Below, piece by piece: positions 32,117 to 39,713 of a DNA stretch of 64,000 bases. This DNA comes from BAIKAL-G1 sp943369525 (GTDB taxonomy: Bacteria > Cyanobacteriota > Cyanobacteriia > PCC-6307 > Cyanobiaceae): NCBI GenBank assembly GCA_943369525.1, contig CALRNL020000009.1:1-64000 (forward strand), read 5' to 3'. Every line of letters starts with the position of its first letter. Within the stretch, counting starts at the first letter, position 1. Under the pieces are notes generated by a model. That model did no database searches. It was not told the origin of the DNA and saw only the letters and a program-made list of their open reading frames with translations. The position numbers were made by a program, and so were the translations under genes.

Positions 32117-32404
32117 ATGGTCGATCGTCCGATCAACCGGGCCGCTTGTCATGGAGCCAGCGATCACCTGGCTGGGGTGCCCAAACCATGCGGCTTGCTA
32201 GCGATAATCCTGGCACTTTGTTGCCCAGGCTGCGCCCACGGGCCCAATGAAGTGTTGCGGGAACGCTGTGCCCAACTTGCCAATCGGGGCTATAGCGATC
32301 GCGCCGAACTTGTCGCCCTATTGGCAGCGAATGGCCGGGCTACTGGCGGCGGCGAGCAAGCCCTACGCCAAGCCGCTAAACAGTTGTGTATCACCCATCT
32401 TTAA
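32117..32404 (+). CDS. Possible small lipoprotein
   Basis: The 95-aa frame contains PCGLLAIILALCCPGCAHGP, a hydrophobic stretch ending in a Cys that could be a lipobox. A helical mature part, LRERCAQLANRGYSDRAELV, follows and ends in AAKQLCITHL. The part before the signal is long for a lipoprotein, so a later start (GTG or TTG) is possible. Codon use is moderate. Function unknown. Confidence 0.45.
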   Translation: MVDRPINRAACHGASDHLAGVPKPCGLLAIILALCCPGCAHGPNEVLRERCAQLANRGYSDRAELVALLAANGRATGGGEQALRQAAKQLCITHL

Positions 32405-32468
32405 AAGGGTTGATGTTTTGTTTTGCTGGGTAGGCCTTTTCACTGCTAGTTTAAGACTATCAACCCTT
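32405..32468. repeat. 10-base inverted repeat upstream of ycf20
   Basis: AAGGGTTGAT at 32405-32414 is matched by ATCAACCCTT at 32459-32468, 44 bases apart, in an A+T-rich stretch that ends 32 bases before ycf20. It starts right after the preceding stop codon. It could form a long-looped hairpin or two half-sites for a regulator. Confidence 0.6.
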
Positions 32469-32500
32469 CCCGGGGACTTTTCTCGCGTACGCCCCCCGTT

Positions 32501-32839
32501 GTGCCCAAATTCCAGCAGACCGCCCTGCAGCTGACTGTTAACGAAGCGTTCGATCGGCTGCTGCGCTGGGCGACTAACCCTTGGCGGCGCCTTTCGCTGC
32601 TGCTGATTGTGCTTTTGGGCGCCTTTTTTATGGGCACGGCCCTCTCGACAGTGACCTCCACCTCAGGCTTTTCGGAGCCCTTGGCGGCCCTGTTGCCCCT
32701 GGCCCTGATCGAGCTGGCCGTGCGCTGGCGCCGGCGCCTGATCCGCCGCACCGGCGACAAATTGGCTCTGCAATTGCTCGATATGGCCCGCATCGGCCTG
32801 CTCTACGGCCTGTTGATGGAGGGTTTCAAGGTCTTGTAG
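32501..32839 (+). CDS. ycf20: Ycf20-like protein (DUF565)
   Basis: The 112-aa membrane protein has RLSLLLIVLLGAFFMGTALS, LAALLPLALIELAVRW and RIGLLYGLLMEGFKVL, matching Ycf20 of cyanobacteria and algal plastids. In Chlamydomonas and Arabidopsis, Ycf20-like proteins affect non-photochemical quenching; the molecular role is unknown. The start is GTG at 32501. A terminator for the convergent aldolase gene lies about 70 bases past its stop. Confidence 0.85.
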   Translation: MPKFQQTALQLTVNEAFDRLLRWATNPWRRLSLLLIVLLGAFFMGTALSTVTSTSGFSEPLAALLPLALIELAVRWRRRLIRRTGDKLALQLLDMARIGLLYGLLMEGFKVL

Positions 32840-32903
32840 GGCTGGCCTGCCGGCGCCCGAATCCCCTGAGAGGCCCCGAGCGAAGCTCGCCAAGAAAAGG
32901 CCA

Positions 32904-32931
32904 CAAAAAAAGGAGGGTAGGGGCCCTCCTT
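32904..32931 (-). terminator. Intrinsic terminator of the aldolase gene
   Basis: On the minus strand AAGGAGGG pairs with CCCTCCTT around a 6-base loop and is followed by a run of seven T. It lies about 70 bases downstream of the fba stop. Confidence 0.9.
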
Positions 32932-32998
32932 GGGGATTGTTTTCGGGGTCGGCCGGTGGCCGGCTCGATCCCCTTGGCGATTGGGCTGGAGCTAGGGA

Positions 32999-34072
32999 TC
33001 AGGCGGCAACAGCCGTCTTGGCATCGAGCACGCCCTTGGCATAGAGGCCGGCGTAGTAGTTGATGTCGCGCTGCTTGATCTTGCTGGCGTTGCCGGCACA
33101 CCAGAACTGCTGGTAGCGATCCAGGCACACCTGCTTCATGTAGGCCCGGGCGGGCTTGTTGAAGTGGCGGGGATCGAAGTTGGCCGGATCCTTGGCGGCG
33201 GCTTCACGCACGGCGGCGGTGAAGGCCAGGCGGTTGTCGGTGTCGATATTCACCTTGCGGACGCCGTTGCGGATGCCTTCCTGGATTTCTTCCACGGGCA
33301 CGCCGTAGGTCTCAGGGATGGCGCCGCCATACTTGTTGATCATGTCCAGCCATTCCTGGGGAACGGAGCTGGATCCGTGCATCACCAAGTGGGTGTTGGG
33401 CAGGGCCTTGTGGATTTCAGCGATGCGGCTGATCGCCAGCACTTCGCCCGTGGGCTTGCGGGTGAATTTGTAGGCGCCGTGGCTGGTGCCGATGGCGATC
33501 GCCAGGGCATCCACGTTGGTTTTGGCGACGAAATCAGCCGCTTCGGCCGGGTCGGTGAGCAGCTGGGAGTGGTCGAGCTTGCCATCGAAACCGTGGCCAT
33601 CTTCGGCCTCACCCATGCCGGTTTCCAGGGAGCCGAGGCAACCGAGTTCGCCTTCGACGCTCACGCCGATGGCGTGGGCCACATCCACCACTTCCTTGGT
33701 GACGCGAACGTTGTAGTCGTAGCTGGCGGGGGTTTTGGCGTCGGCTTCGAGGGAGCCATCCATCATCACCGAGGTGAAACCATTGGCGGCGGCGCCGAAG
33801 CAGGTGGCGGGGCTGTTGCCGTGGTCCTGGTGCATCACCACCGGGATGTCCGGATAGGTTTCAACCGCAGCCAAGATCAGGTGGCGCAGGAAGTTTTCGC
33901 CGGCATACTGGCGGGCACCGCGGGAGGCCTGCAGGATCACCGGGCTGTCGGTCTCGGAGGCGGCCTCCATGATCGATTGGACCTGCTCCAGGTTGTTGAC
34001 GTTGAAGGCAGGGATGCCGTAGCCGTTCTCAGCTGCGTGGTCAAGCAGCAGCCGAAGCGGAACGAGCGCCAT
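32999..34072 (-). CDS. fba: Class II fructose-bisphosphate aldolase
   Basis: This zinc aldolase makes fructose-1,6-bisphosphate and sedoheptulose-1,7-bisphosphate in the Calvin cycle and gluconeogenesis. The 357-aa protein has PAFNVNNLEQVQSIMEAA, the zinc-site PVVMHQDHGNS, VEGELGCLGSLETG and LVMHGSSSVPQEWLDMI, all typical of the CbbA type. Length is normal. It has its own strong terminator and a long upstream gap, so it is probably monocistronic. Confidence 0.96.
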   Translation of the reverse strand: MALVPLRLLLDHAAENGYGIPAFNVNNLEQVQSIMEAASETDSPVILQASRGARQYAGENFLRHLILAAVETYPDIPVVMHQDHGNSPATCFGAAANGFTSVMMDGSLEADAKTPASYDYNVRVTKEVVDVAHAIGVSVEGELGCLGSLETGMGEAEDGHGFDGKLDHSQLLTDPAEAADFVAKTNVDALAIAIGTSHGAYKFTRKPTGEVLAISRIAEIHKALPNTHLVMHGSSSVPQEWLDMINKYGGAIPETYGVPVEEIQEGIRNGVRKVNIDTDNRLAFTAAVREAAAKDPANFDPRHFNKPARAYMKQVCLDRYQQFWCAGNASKIKQRDINYYAGLYAKGVLDAKTAVAA

Positions 34073-34348
34073 GGGAAAACCTCGCGGAGGTGGAAGACGG
34101 GTGGGGGGCCTGAGGGCCTGCCAGGCGTCAGGGCATCGAACCGATGGCCCTGGCTAGGACTGGCCGAGACTCTACCCGCTCACCCAGGCGGTTTTGGGGC
34201 CCTGCCCCGGCCAGTTTTGGGCTAGGGGCAGGGGCCTGCTGAGGGACCCGGCCTCCGCTGATCTGATCGCCCTTGCGGGCTCCTGTCGGGGGGCGGGGAA
34301 GGGACGCGATCGGTTAGAAGCGGCGCTGCAGGGCCGTTTCGGCGGGAA

Positions 34349-35518
34349 TCAGGGCCGCAGTCTCAGGCCATCTTGGGCGGAGCGTAGGGCGAGATCACAG
34401 CAGGCCTGGCTCAGGACCGCTTCCGAGAGGCCCGGCACAAGGGGCTTGCCCTCGCCCACGGCCGTGGCCCAGCCGTGCAGGATCCGCTGCACCGGTGCGA
34501 CGCGGCCGTCGACCCAGGTGCGCCCAAAGGCCAGCTGGGGATCGGGCTCCACCAGTTGCAGGCCCTCGCCGGCCCGGGCCTGCCAGAGCTGGAAACCATG
34601 GACGTAGTCCCCCTGGTTGGAGGAGCCCAGCACCAGGCTGCCTTCGCTGCCATAAATCTCGATCCAGTAGCCCCGCCCCGGCCGCGCCACCGAGGCCAGG
34701 TTCACCTGGGCCGGCACGAGCTGGCCGCTGGCGGTTTCCAGCTCGAGTTGCACCAAGGCGATGTCTTCGGCATCGACCGGGGCCAGGGCCTGGTCCGCCC
34801 CGGATTTGGCCCCCTGGCCGCTCGCCAGGGGCCGCTCGGCAATGGCGATACTGCAGCTGGCGCTGAGCTCGCGGCTGGGGCCCACCAGCCAATGCAGGGT
34901 GTCGAAGGCGTGGGTGCCGAGGGCCCCGAGCACGCCGCCGCCTGCGTTGCGCTGGGAGTACCAGCTCCAGGGCCGGCGGGGATCGGCGCGGCTGCCCATC
35001 AGCCAATCGAGTTTCACCAGCCAGGGGGTGCCGATCGCCCCTTGCTGCAGCAGGGCGGCCAGCTGTTGAAACAGGGGCACGGCCCGGTACTCAAAATCCA
35101 CTCCCACGCACACCCCCGCTGCAAGGGCTAGCCGTTGCAGCTCCTGGACCTGCCCTGCGTTCAAGGCCACCGGCTTTTCCAGCAGCAGATGTTTGCCGGC
35201 GGCAATCGCGGCTTTCGCCAGTTCAAAGCGGGGCCCGGGCGGGGTGGCGATCACCAGGGCTTCGATCGTGGGGTCGGCCAGCAGGGCCTCGAAGTTGCTG
35301 AAGCCGGGCAACCCACTGGCGGCGCAGGCCTGCTCTAGGCGCTCGGCGCGGGGATGCCAGAGGGCCACCGGCTCGGTGAGCGCACAGGCGGCCAGGGCCG
35401 GTAGGTGCACCTGTTCGCCGAACCCCAGGCCCGCCACCGCCACCCGCAGGGGGGCTGCCCTGCCGCTGTCCGCCGGGGCGTAGGGCTGGAGGTCCAGGGC
35501 CGATGGGCTCGGGGTCAC
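34349..35518 (-). CDS. Gfo/Idh/MocA family oxidoreductase
   Basis: The 389-aa protein has the NAD(P)-binding VAVAGLGFGEQVHLPALAA, a conserved HPRAERLEQA loop and the EKP motif in HLLLEKPVAL. The C-terminal sugar-binding domain shows GGGVLGALGTHAFDTLHWL with the catalytic His. Substrate is probably a sugar or inositol derivative but cannot be told from the sequence. Its start overlaps the stop of an upstream secreted-protein gene by 4 bases. Confidence 0.9.
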   Translation of the reverse strand: MTPSPSALDLQPYAPADSGRAAPLRVAVAGLGFGEQVHLPALAACALTEPVALWHPRAERLEQACAASGLPGFSNFEALLADPTIEALVIATPPGPRFELAKAAIAAGKHLLLEKPVALNAGQVQELQRLALAAGVCVGVDFEYRAVPLFQQLAALLQQGAIGTPWLVKLDWLMGSRADPRRPWSWYSQRNAGGGVLGALGTHAFDTLHWLVGPSRELSASCSIAIAERPLASGQGAKSGADQALAPVDAEDIALVQLELETASGQLVPAQVNLASVARPGRGYWIEIYGSEGSLVLGSSNQGDYVHGFQLWQARAGEGLQLVEPDPQLAFGRTWVDGRVAPVQRILHGWATAVGEGKPLVPGLSEAVLSQACCDLALRSAQDGLRLRP

Positions 35519-36135
35519 CGGGAGGAGAGCAGGGGGCTTCCAGCCTCACAGACCGCCTGGACCACCGCCTCCATCAGGCCATCGCCGGCCACCGGTTGCC
35601 AGCTGGCCCGCCACTGGGGGATGCCATTGATCGAGGTGTCGCGCATCAACCCCTGGTCGCAATCGATTTCGGAGACGTAGAGCTGGCTGTTGGGTTGGCG
35701 GGGGGGCCGGGCTGGAGCTGCCCCAGCGCCCTGGTCTGGGGCTTGGGGGGCTGGGGCCTGGCCGGGGCTGGCTGCCGTTGGCTTGGACAGGGTCGCTGGC
35801 CCCTGGGCCAGCGCCGTGGGCCCAGGCTCGGCGGCGGGCTGGAAGCGGCTCAAGACCGTGAGGGTGCCTTGCTTGCTGAGGCGCAGGCTGCCCCGATCCC
35901 ACCATTGGCGGCCGGCCTCACTGGAGGGCACCTCCTGCCATTCCACCGGCCCAGCCCAGGCCGGTTGGCTGGGGAACCAGGGCAAGGGCAGCAGCCCCAC
36001 TAGCACCAGGAGCAGGCCCAGCGCCAGCCGTAGGCCCTGTCCCCAGACTCGCCGACAGCCCTGGCGCAGGACTGCTGGCAGGAGGACGGCTGGCAAAGGG
36101 GCATCGAGCGTTCGTCCGTGCGGCGGCCGGTTCAT
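35515..36135 (-). CDS. Exported protein of unknown function
   Basis: The 206-aa product has a basic N-terminus and a signal or anchor helix LRLALGLLLVLVGLLPLPWF, with a possible cut after PAWA. Next is WQEVPSSEAGRQWWDRGSLR and a Pro/Ala-rich linker of about 45 aa. The conserved-looking C-terminus contains SQLYVSEIDCDQGLMRDTSI and WQPVAGDGLMEAVVQAVCEA. The pattern resembles a small beta domain found in many cyanobacterial secreted proteins. It overlaps accD by ATGA and the next gene by 4 bases, so all three are coupled. Confidence 0.75.
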   Translation of the reverse strand: MNRPPHGRTLDAPLPAVLLPAVLRQGCRRVWGQGLRLALGLLLVLVGLLPLPWFPSQPAWAGPVEWQEVPSSEAGRQWWDRGSLRLSKQGTLTVLSRFQPAAEPGPTALAQGPATLSKPTAASPGQAPAPQAPDQGAGAAPARPPRQPNSQLYVSEIDCDQGLMRDTSINGIPQWRASWQPVAGDGLMEAVVQAVCEAGSPLLSSR

Positions 36136-37028
36136 GCCGCTACCGCAGGTGGGGCCGGGGTAGCCCCAGGAGCGCTGCCATGGAGTCGCAGCAGGCCGGC
36201 CAGGGTCGCCTTCAATTTCGGCCGGGCAACGATGAGATCGACAAAGCCGTGCTCCTGCAGGTATTCGGCCGTTTGGAAGCCGTCGGGCAGTTTTTCGCGC
36301 AGGGTTTGTTCGATCACCCGGCGGCCGGCAAAGCCGATCAGGGCCTTGGGTTCGGCCAGGATGAGGTCGCCTAGCATGGCAAAGCTGGCCGTCACGCCGC
36401 CGGTGGTGGGGTGGGTGAGCAGGGGGATGTAGAGCAATTCGGCCTGGCGGTGGCGCTCCAGGGCGCCAGAGATCTTGGCCATTTGCATCAGGCTGAGCAT
36501 GCCTTCCTGCATGCGCGCCCCGCCCGAGGCGCACACGATTAAGACGGGCAGCCCTTGGGCCGTGGCCGTTTCGATCAGGCGGGTGAGTTTCTCACCCACC
36601 ACCGAGCCCATCGAGCCGCCCATGAAGCTGAAATCCATGGCCCCGATCGCCAGGGGCAGGCCCTCAACCCGGCAGATCCCCGTGCTCACCGCATCCTGGA
36701 GGCCGCTGGATTGCTGGGTGTCGCGGATGCGGTCGGCGTAGCTGCGGCGATCCTTGAACCCGAGCGGATCGGTAGGGGAGAGCTCCAGGTCGAGGGGCTG
36801 GAAGCTACCCGGATCGGCGATCAGGGCAATCCGGGTGGCGCTGTCGATGCGGTGGTGGTGGCCGCAGTTGCTACAGACACTGGCATTGGCCAGCAGGTCC
36901 TTGCGATACACCACCAGGGCGCATTCGGGGCATTTGCTCCAGAGGCCGTCATCCTCACTGGCCTCCTGGCTGGAGCGCACCAGCGGGGCGTTCTTGCGGC
37001 GATCGGCAAACCAGTCGAAGAGCGACAC
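36132..37028 (-). CDS. accD: Acetyl-CoA carboxylase carboxyltransferase subunit beta
   Basis: AccD with AccA transfers the carboxyl group from biotin to acetyl-CoA to make malonyl-CoA for fatty acids. The 298-aa protein has the N-terminal zinc finger CPEC...CSNCG, the crotonase-fold segment LPLAIGAMDFSFMGGSMGSV and ASGGARMQEGMLSLMQMAKI. LTHPTTGGVTASFAMLGD follows. Length and motifs are typical. It is the first gene of a coupled set with the exported protein and the oxidoreductase. Confidence 0.96.
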   Translation of the reverse strand: MSLFDWFADRRKNAPLVRSSQEASEDDGLWSKCPECALVVYRKDLLANASVCSNCGHHHRIDSATRIALIADPGSFQPLDLELSPTDPLGFKDRRSYADRIRDTQQSSGLQDAVSTGICRVEGLPLAIGAMDFSFMGGSMGSVVGEKLTRLIETATAQGLPVLIVCASGGARMQEGMLSLMQMAKISGALERHRQAELLYIPLLTHPTTGGVTASFAMLGDLILAEPKALIGFAGRRVIEQTLREKLPDGFQTAEYLQEHGFVDLIVARPKLKATLAGLLRLHGSAPGATPAPPAVAA

Positions 37029-37180
37029 GGAGCTAGTGGGAAACGGCAGTTTGGAGATGGCCAGGCGCTCCCGGGCTCGGGTGTCGCCGCCGTCACCTCA
37101 TTAAAGGCGTCCGCCCTCCAGCAGAGCCCCCGCCCGGTCCCGCTGCCTGCCACTCCCCGCCAGGCCCAGCCCCCATGGAT

Positions 37181-38260
37181 CTAGCCCCCCAGCGGGCCGG
37201 CCCCAAGGGCAGTGCCCAGCAGCTGGCCCCACCAGGGGGCACCGCCGATCCAGACGGCCAGGCCCCCCGCCGCCAGGTAGGGGCCGAAGGGGAAGGGCTG
37301 GCCCCGCTTCAACCGGCCCACCAGCAGCAAGGCGCTGCCGAGCAGGGCGCCACTGAGGAAGGCGAGCACCACGGCCAGGGCCATGGCGTAAAGCCCCAGC
37401 CAGGCCCCGAGTAGGGCCGCCAACTTGGCATCCCCTAGGCCCAGGGCCGGCTTGCCCATCAACCGTTGGGCCAGGGCGCTCAGCCCTTCCATCGCCAGCA
37501 GGCCGGTGGCTGCGGCGATTAGGTGATCCAGCAGCTGGGCCCCGCCGACCGCTGGCCCCTGGCGATAGCCGGCGATGGCGGTGACGGCCAGGCCTAACAG
37601 CAGGCCCCAGCGGCAGAGGGGTTCCGGCAACCAGAGGTGATCAAGATCGATCAGCACCATGGGCAGCAGCAGGCTGGCCAGGAGCCAGCCCGCAGCCACG
37701 AGCCACCAGTCGATCGGGCCGCCCCCGAGCCAGCTGCCGGCAGTCGCCAGGGCGCTGGGGCCGCCCAGGGCGGTAGCCCCAGGCAATCCAGCCGCAGCGG
37801 CGAACCCAGACCCCGCCAGGGGCGGGGTGGTCAGCAGCACGGCAACCCAGAGGCCGGCGCACAGCAGCTCCACGGCCGGGTAGCGGGGGCTGATCCGGGC
37901 GCCGCAGTGGCGGCAACGGCCCCGAAGCACCAGCCAGCCCAGCACCGGCAGGTTCTCGAACCAGGCTAGGGGCGTGCCGCAGTGGGGACAGTGGCTAGGG
38001 GGACGCACCACCGATTCCTGGCGCGGTAAGCGCCAGGCCACCACATTGAGGAAACTACCCACGCAAGCCCCCACCAGGGCGACGCCAAGGGCTAGGAGGG
38101 CGACAGTCGGGTTTGGGGCTCCCAGGCTGGTGGGATCGGGGGGGTGGGCCGCCGTGGTGGCCAGCAGCGGTAGGGCGCTGACCGCAGCGGTGACACCCTC
38201 CCCAAGGCGATCGAGGCCCGTCAGCCCCCCGGTGGCAACTCCCCAATCCATCCCAATCAT
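37181..38260 (-). CDS. pilD: Prepilin leader peptidase / N-methyltransferase
   Basis: PilD cuts the leader from type IV prepilins and methylates the new N-terminus. The protein (359 aa) has the N-terminal GSFLNVVAWRLPRQESVV, two zinc CxxC pairs in HCPHCGTPLAW and RCRHCGARIS, and an aspartate protease domain. The catalytic Asp residues are in VLIDLDHLWLPEPL and LGLGDAKLAALLGAWLGL. Compared with most PilD it carries a Gly/Ala/Pro-rich insertion near its middle (after LLTTPPLAG) and a 50-aa N-terminal extension. An ATG at 38251 is an alternative start. Confidence 0.9.
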   Translation of the reverse strand: MIGMDWGVATGGLTGLDRLGEGVTAAVSALPLLATTAAHPPDPTSLGAPNPTVALLALGVALVGACVGSFLNVVAWRLPRQESVVRPPSHCPHCGTPLAWFENLPVLGWLVLRGRCRHCGARISPRYPAVELLCAGLWVAVLLTTPPLAGSGFAAAAGLPGATALGGPSALATAGSWLGGGPIDWWLVAAGWLLASLLLPMVLIDLDHLWLPEPLCRWGLLLGLAVTAIAGYRQGPAVGGAQLLDHLIAAATGLLAMEGLSALAQRLMGKPALGLGDAKLAALLGAWLGLYAMALAVVLAFLSGALLGSALLLVGRLKRGQPFPFGPYLAAGGLAVWIGGAPWWGQLLGTALGAGPLGG

Positions 38261-38353
38261 GCGAACGATCGCCGGCCGGCCTGGGCCGGGGCGGTGACCT
38301 GCATCCTGCTGCCGGCGCTGGCCCCTGGCGATCCCCCAGCCAGCCTGTTCACC

Positions 38354-38384
38354 CCCAGACACGGAGCGCTAGCTCGTGTCTGGG
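38354..38384. repeat. Perfect 10-base inverted repeat between pilD and the next gene
   Basis: CCCAGACACG at 38354-38363 and CGTGTCTGGG at 38375-38384 can pair around an 11-base loop that includes AGCGCT and AGCT. It lies directly after the stop of the small gene at 38385. It may end that transcript although no T run follows. Confidence 0.7.
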
Positions 38385-38675
38385 CTAGCGGAGGGGGGGG
38401 CGCGGGCTGCGGGGCCGCGCCCTGCCGCCCCGGATCAGATCGAGGGGCACAAATTGTTCCTCCGGCAGCAGAACCGGGGGCTCGAACACGGCCCGGCCCA
38501 GGTCCCCCTGGTTGGCCAGCACGATGCCGATCGGTTCACCACCTGCGGGACACTGCTCCAGGTAGGTGAAATAGATCTTGCGTGCTCGGGCGATCAAATC
38601 GCCACTGTTGATGCGATCCCAACGCAAAGGGCTTTTCAGGGGTGAACCCTGAAAAGCCCCAGCGGCCTCAATCAC
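38385..38675 (-). CDS. Conserved hypothetical protein next to prk
   Basis: The frame encodes up to 96 aa: MIEAAGAFQGSPLKSP, then the protein-like RWDRINSGDLIARARKIYFT and GEPIGIVLANQGDLGRAVFE. The first 15 codons coincide with a 13-base perfect hairpin, so a TTG at 38627 just inside the conserved part is an equally good start (80 aa). No cofactor motif is seen. The gene follows prk on the same strand in this lineage. The last 15 residues are Arg/Pro-rich. Confidence 0.6.
   Translation of the reverse strand: MIEAAGAFQGSPLKSPLRWDRINSGDLIARARKIYFTYLEQCPAGGEPIGIVLANQGDLGRAVFEPPVLLPEEQFVPLDLIRGGRARPRSPRPPLR
38629..38659. repeat. 13-base perfect inverted repeat downstream of prk
   Basis: GGGCTTTTCAGGG at 38629-38641 pairs perfectly with CCCTGAAAAGCCC at 38647-38659 around the loop GGTGA/GTGAA. 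It lies about 95 bases after the prk stop. On the minus strand only a short TTT follows, so it is a weak terminator or an attenuator before the next gene. Confidence 0.85.
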
Positions 38676-38751
38676 AAAGGATGGGGCGGATCGTTTTTGG
38701 GGGGGAGCTGATGCCGTGACCGGGTCCGCCGGATTGGCCCAGCGTAGGGGC

Positions 38752-39654
38752 TCAGGCGAGGGTCTTCTTCTCTTCGATCATCCGATGGATGATCGGCGTG
38801 AGAATCAGCTCCATGGCAAAGCCCATCTTGCCGCCATTCACCACAATCGAGGTGGGGCTGGACATGAAGGAATCGTGGATCATGTCGAGCAGGTAGGTGA
38901 AGTCGATGCCCCACTTCTCCCGGGCCCCCTTGCGGAAGTGGATGATCACGAAGCTCTCATCCGGGGTGGGGATGTTGCGGATCACGAAGGGGTTGGCGGT
39001 GTCCACGGTGGGGACCCGCTGGAAGTTGATGTCCGTGCGGCTGAACTGGGGACAGATGTGGTTGATGTAATCCGGCATGCGGCGCAGGATCGTGTCCACG
39101 GTCGCCTCGGCCGAGTAGCCCCGTTCGGCGTTGTCGCGGGAGATCTTCTGGATCCACTCCAGGTTGACGATCGGCACCACGCCCACGAGCAGGTCGGCGA
39201 GGGAGGCCACGTCATAGCCGTCGCCAACGACGCCGCCATGGAGGCCTTCGTAGAAGAGCAGGTCGGTGCCGGCAGGGATCGGCTCCCAAGGGGTGAATTG
39301 GCCCGGGTTCAGGCTCGTGCCTAGGCGGTCGTTGTGCTCGGCGGCCTCGTCAAGGGAATGGAGGTAGTAGCGCTTCTCGCCGCCGCCGGTCTCGCCGTAG
39401 GACTGGAACAGCTCGCCCAGCTTGTCGAACAGGTTCGCTTCGGGACCGAAGTGGGAGAAGTTTTCGCCCTTGGCCAGGGCCTCGGCCATGGCCACCTTCA
39501 TCTCCGCCCGTTCAAAGCGGTGGTAGCTGTCGCCTTCCACCACGGCGGGGGTGATGTCTTCGCGCTTGAAGATCTGCTCAAAGGCGCGCTTGACGGTGCT
39601 GGTCCCTGCGCCAGAGGAACCGGTAACGGAGACAACCGGGTGACGCTTCGACAT
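38752..39654 (-). CDS. prk: Phosphoribulokinase
   Basis: Prk phosphorylates ribulose-5-phosphate to the Rubisco substrate RuBP, using ATP. The 300-aa protein starts MSKRHPVVSVTGSSGAGTST, with the P-loop GSSGAGTST, and has EGDSYHRFERAEMKVAM and LLFYEGLHGGV. The family segment DLLVGVVPIVNLEWIQKI is also present. The N-terminal region lacks the pair of regulatory Cys of oxygenic plant-type Prk. The size and EGLHGG pattern are nearer to the smaller proteobacterial-type class, which is notable for a cyanobacterium. The ATG at 39654 matches the family start. Confidence 0.93.
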   Translation of the reverse strand: MSKRHPVVSVTGSSGAGTSTVKRAFEQIFKREDITPAVVEGDSYHRFERAEMKVAMAEALAKGENFSHFGPEANLFDKLGELFQSYGETGGGEKRYYLHSLDEAAEHNDRLGTSLNPGQFTPWEPIPAGTDLLFYEGLHGGVVGDGYDVASLADLLVGVVPIVNLEWIQKISRDNAERGYSAEATVDTILRRMPDYINHICPQFSRTDINFQRVPTVDTANPFVIRNIPTPDESFVIIHFRKGAREKWGIDFTYLLDMIHDSFMSSPTSIVVNGGKMGFAMELILTPIIHRMIEEKKTLA

Positions 39655-39713
39655 CGGCGCAGGGGGAGAGAAAACCGGAGCTGAGTTTGGCAGGTCGTTG
39701 GGCCGGGGAGGGA

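Noticed and set aside
33164..34225. 353-codon plus-strand frame over the aldolase gene
   Set aside because: The opposite strand encodes a complete class II aldolase with its own terminator.
34194..34607. 137-aa plus-strand frame near the oxidoreductase 3' end
   Set aside because: Overlaps the conserved end of the Gfo/Idh gene on the other strand and has only Arg/Ser-rich composition.
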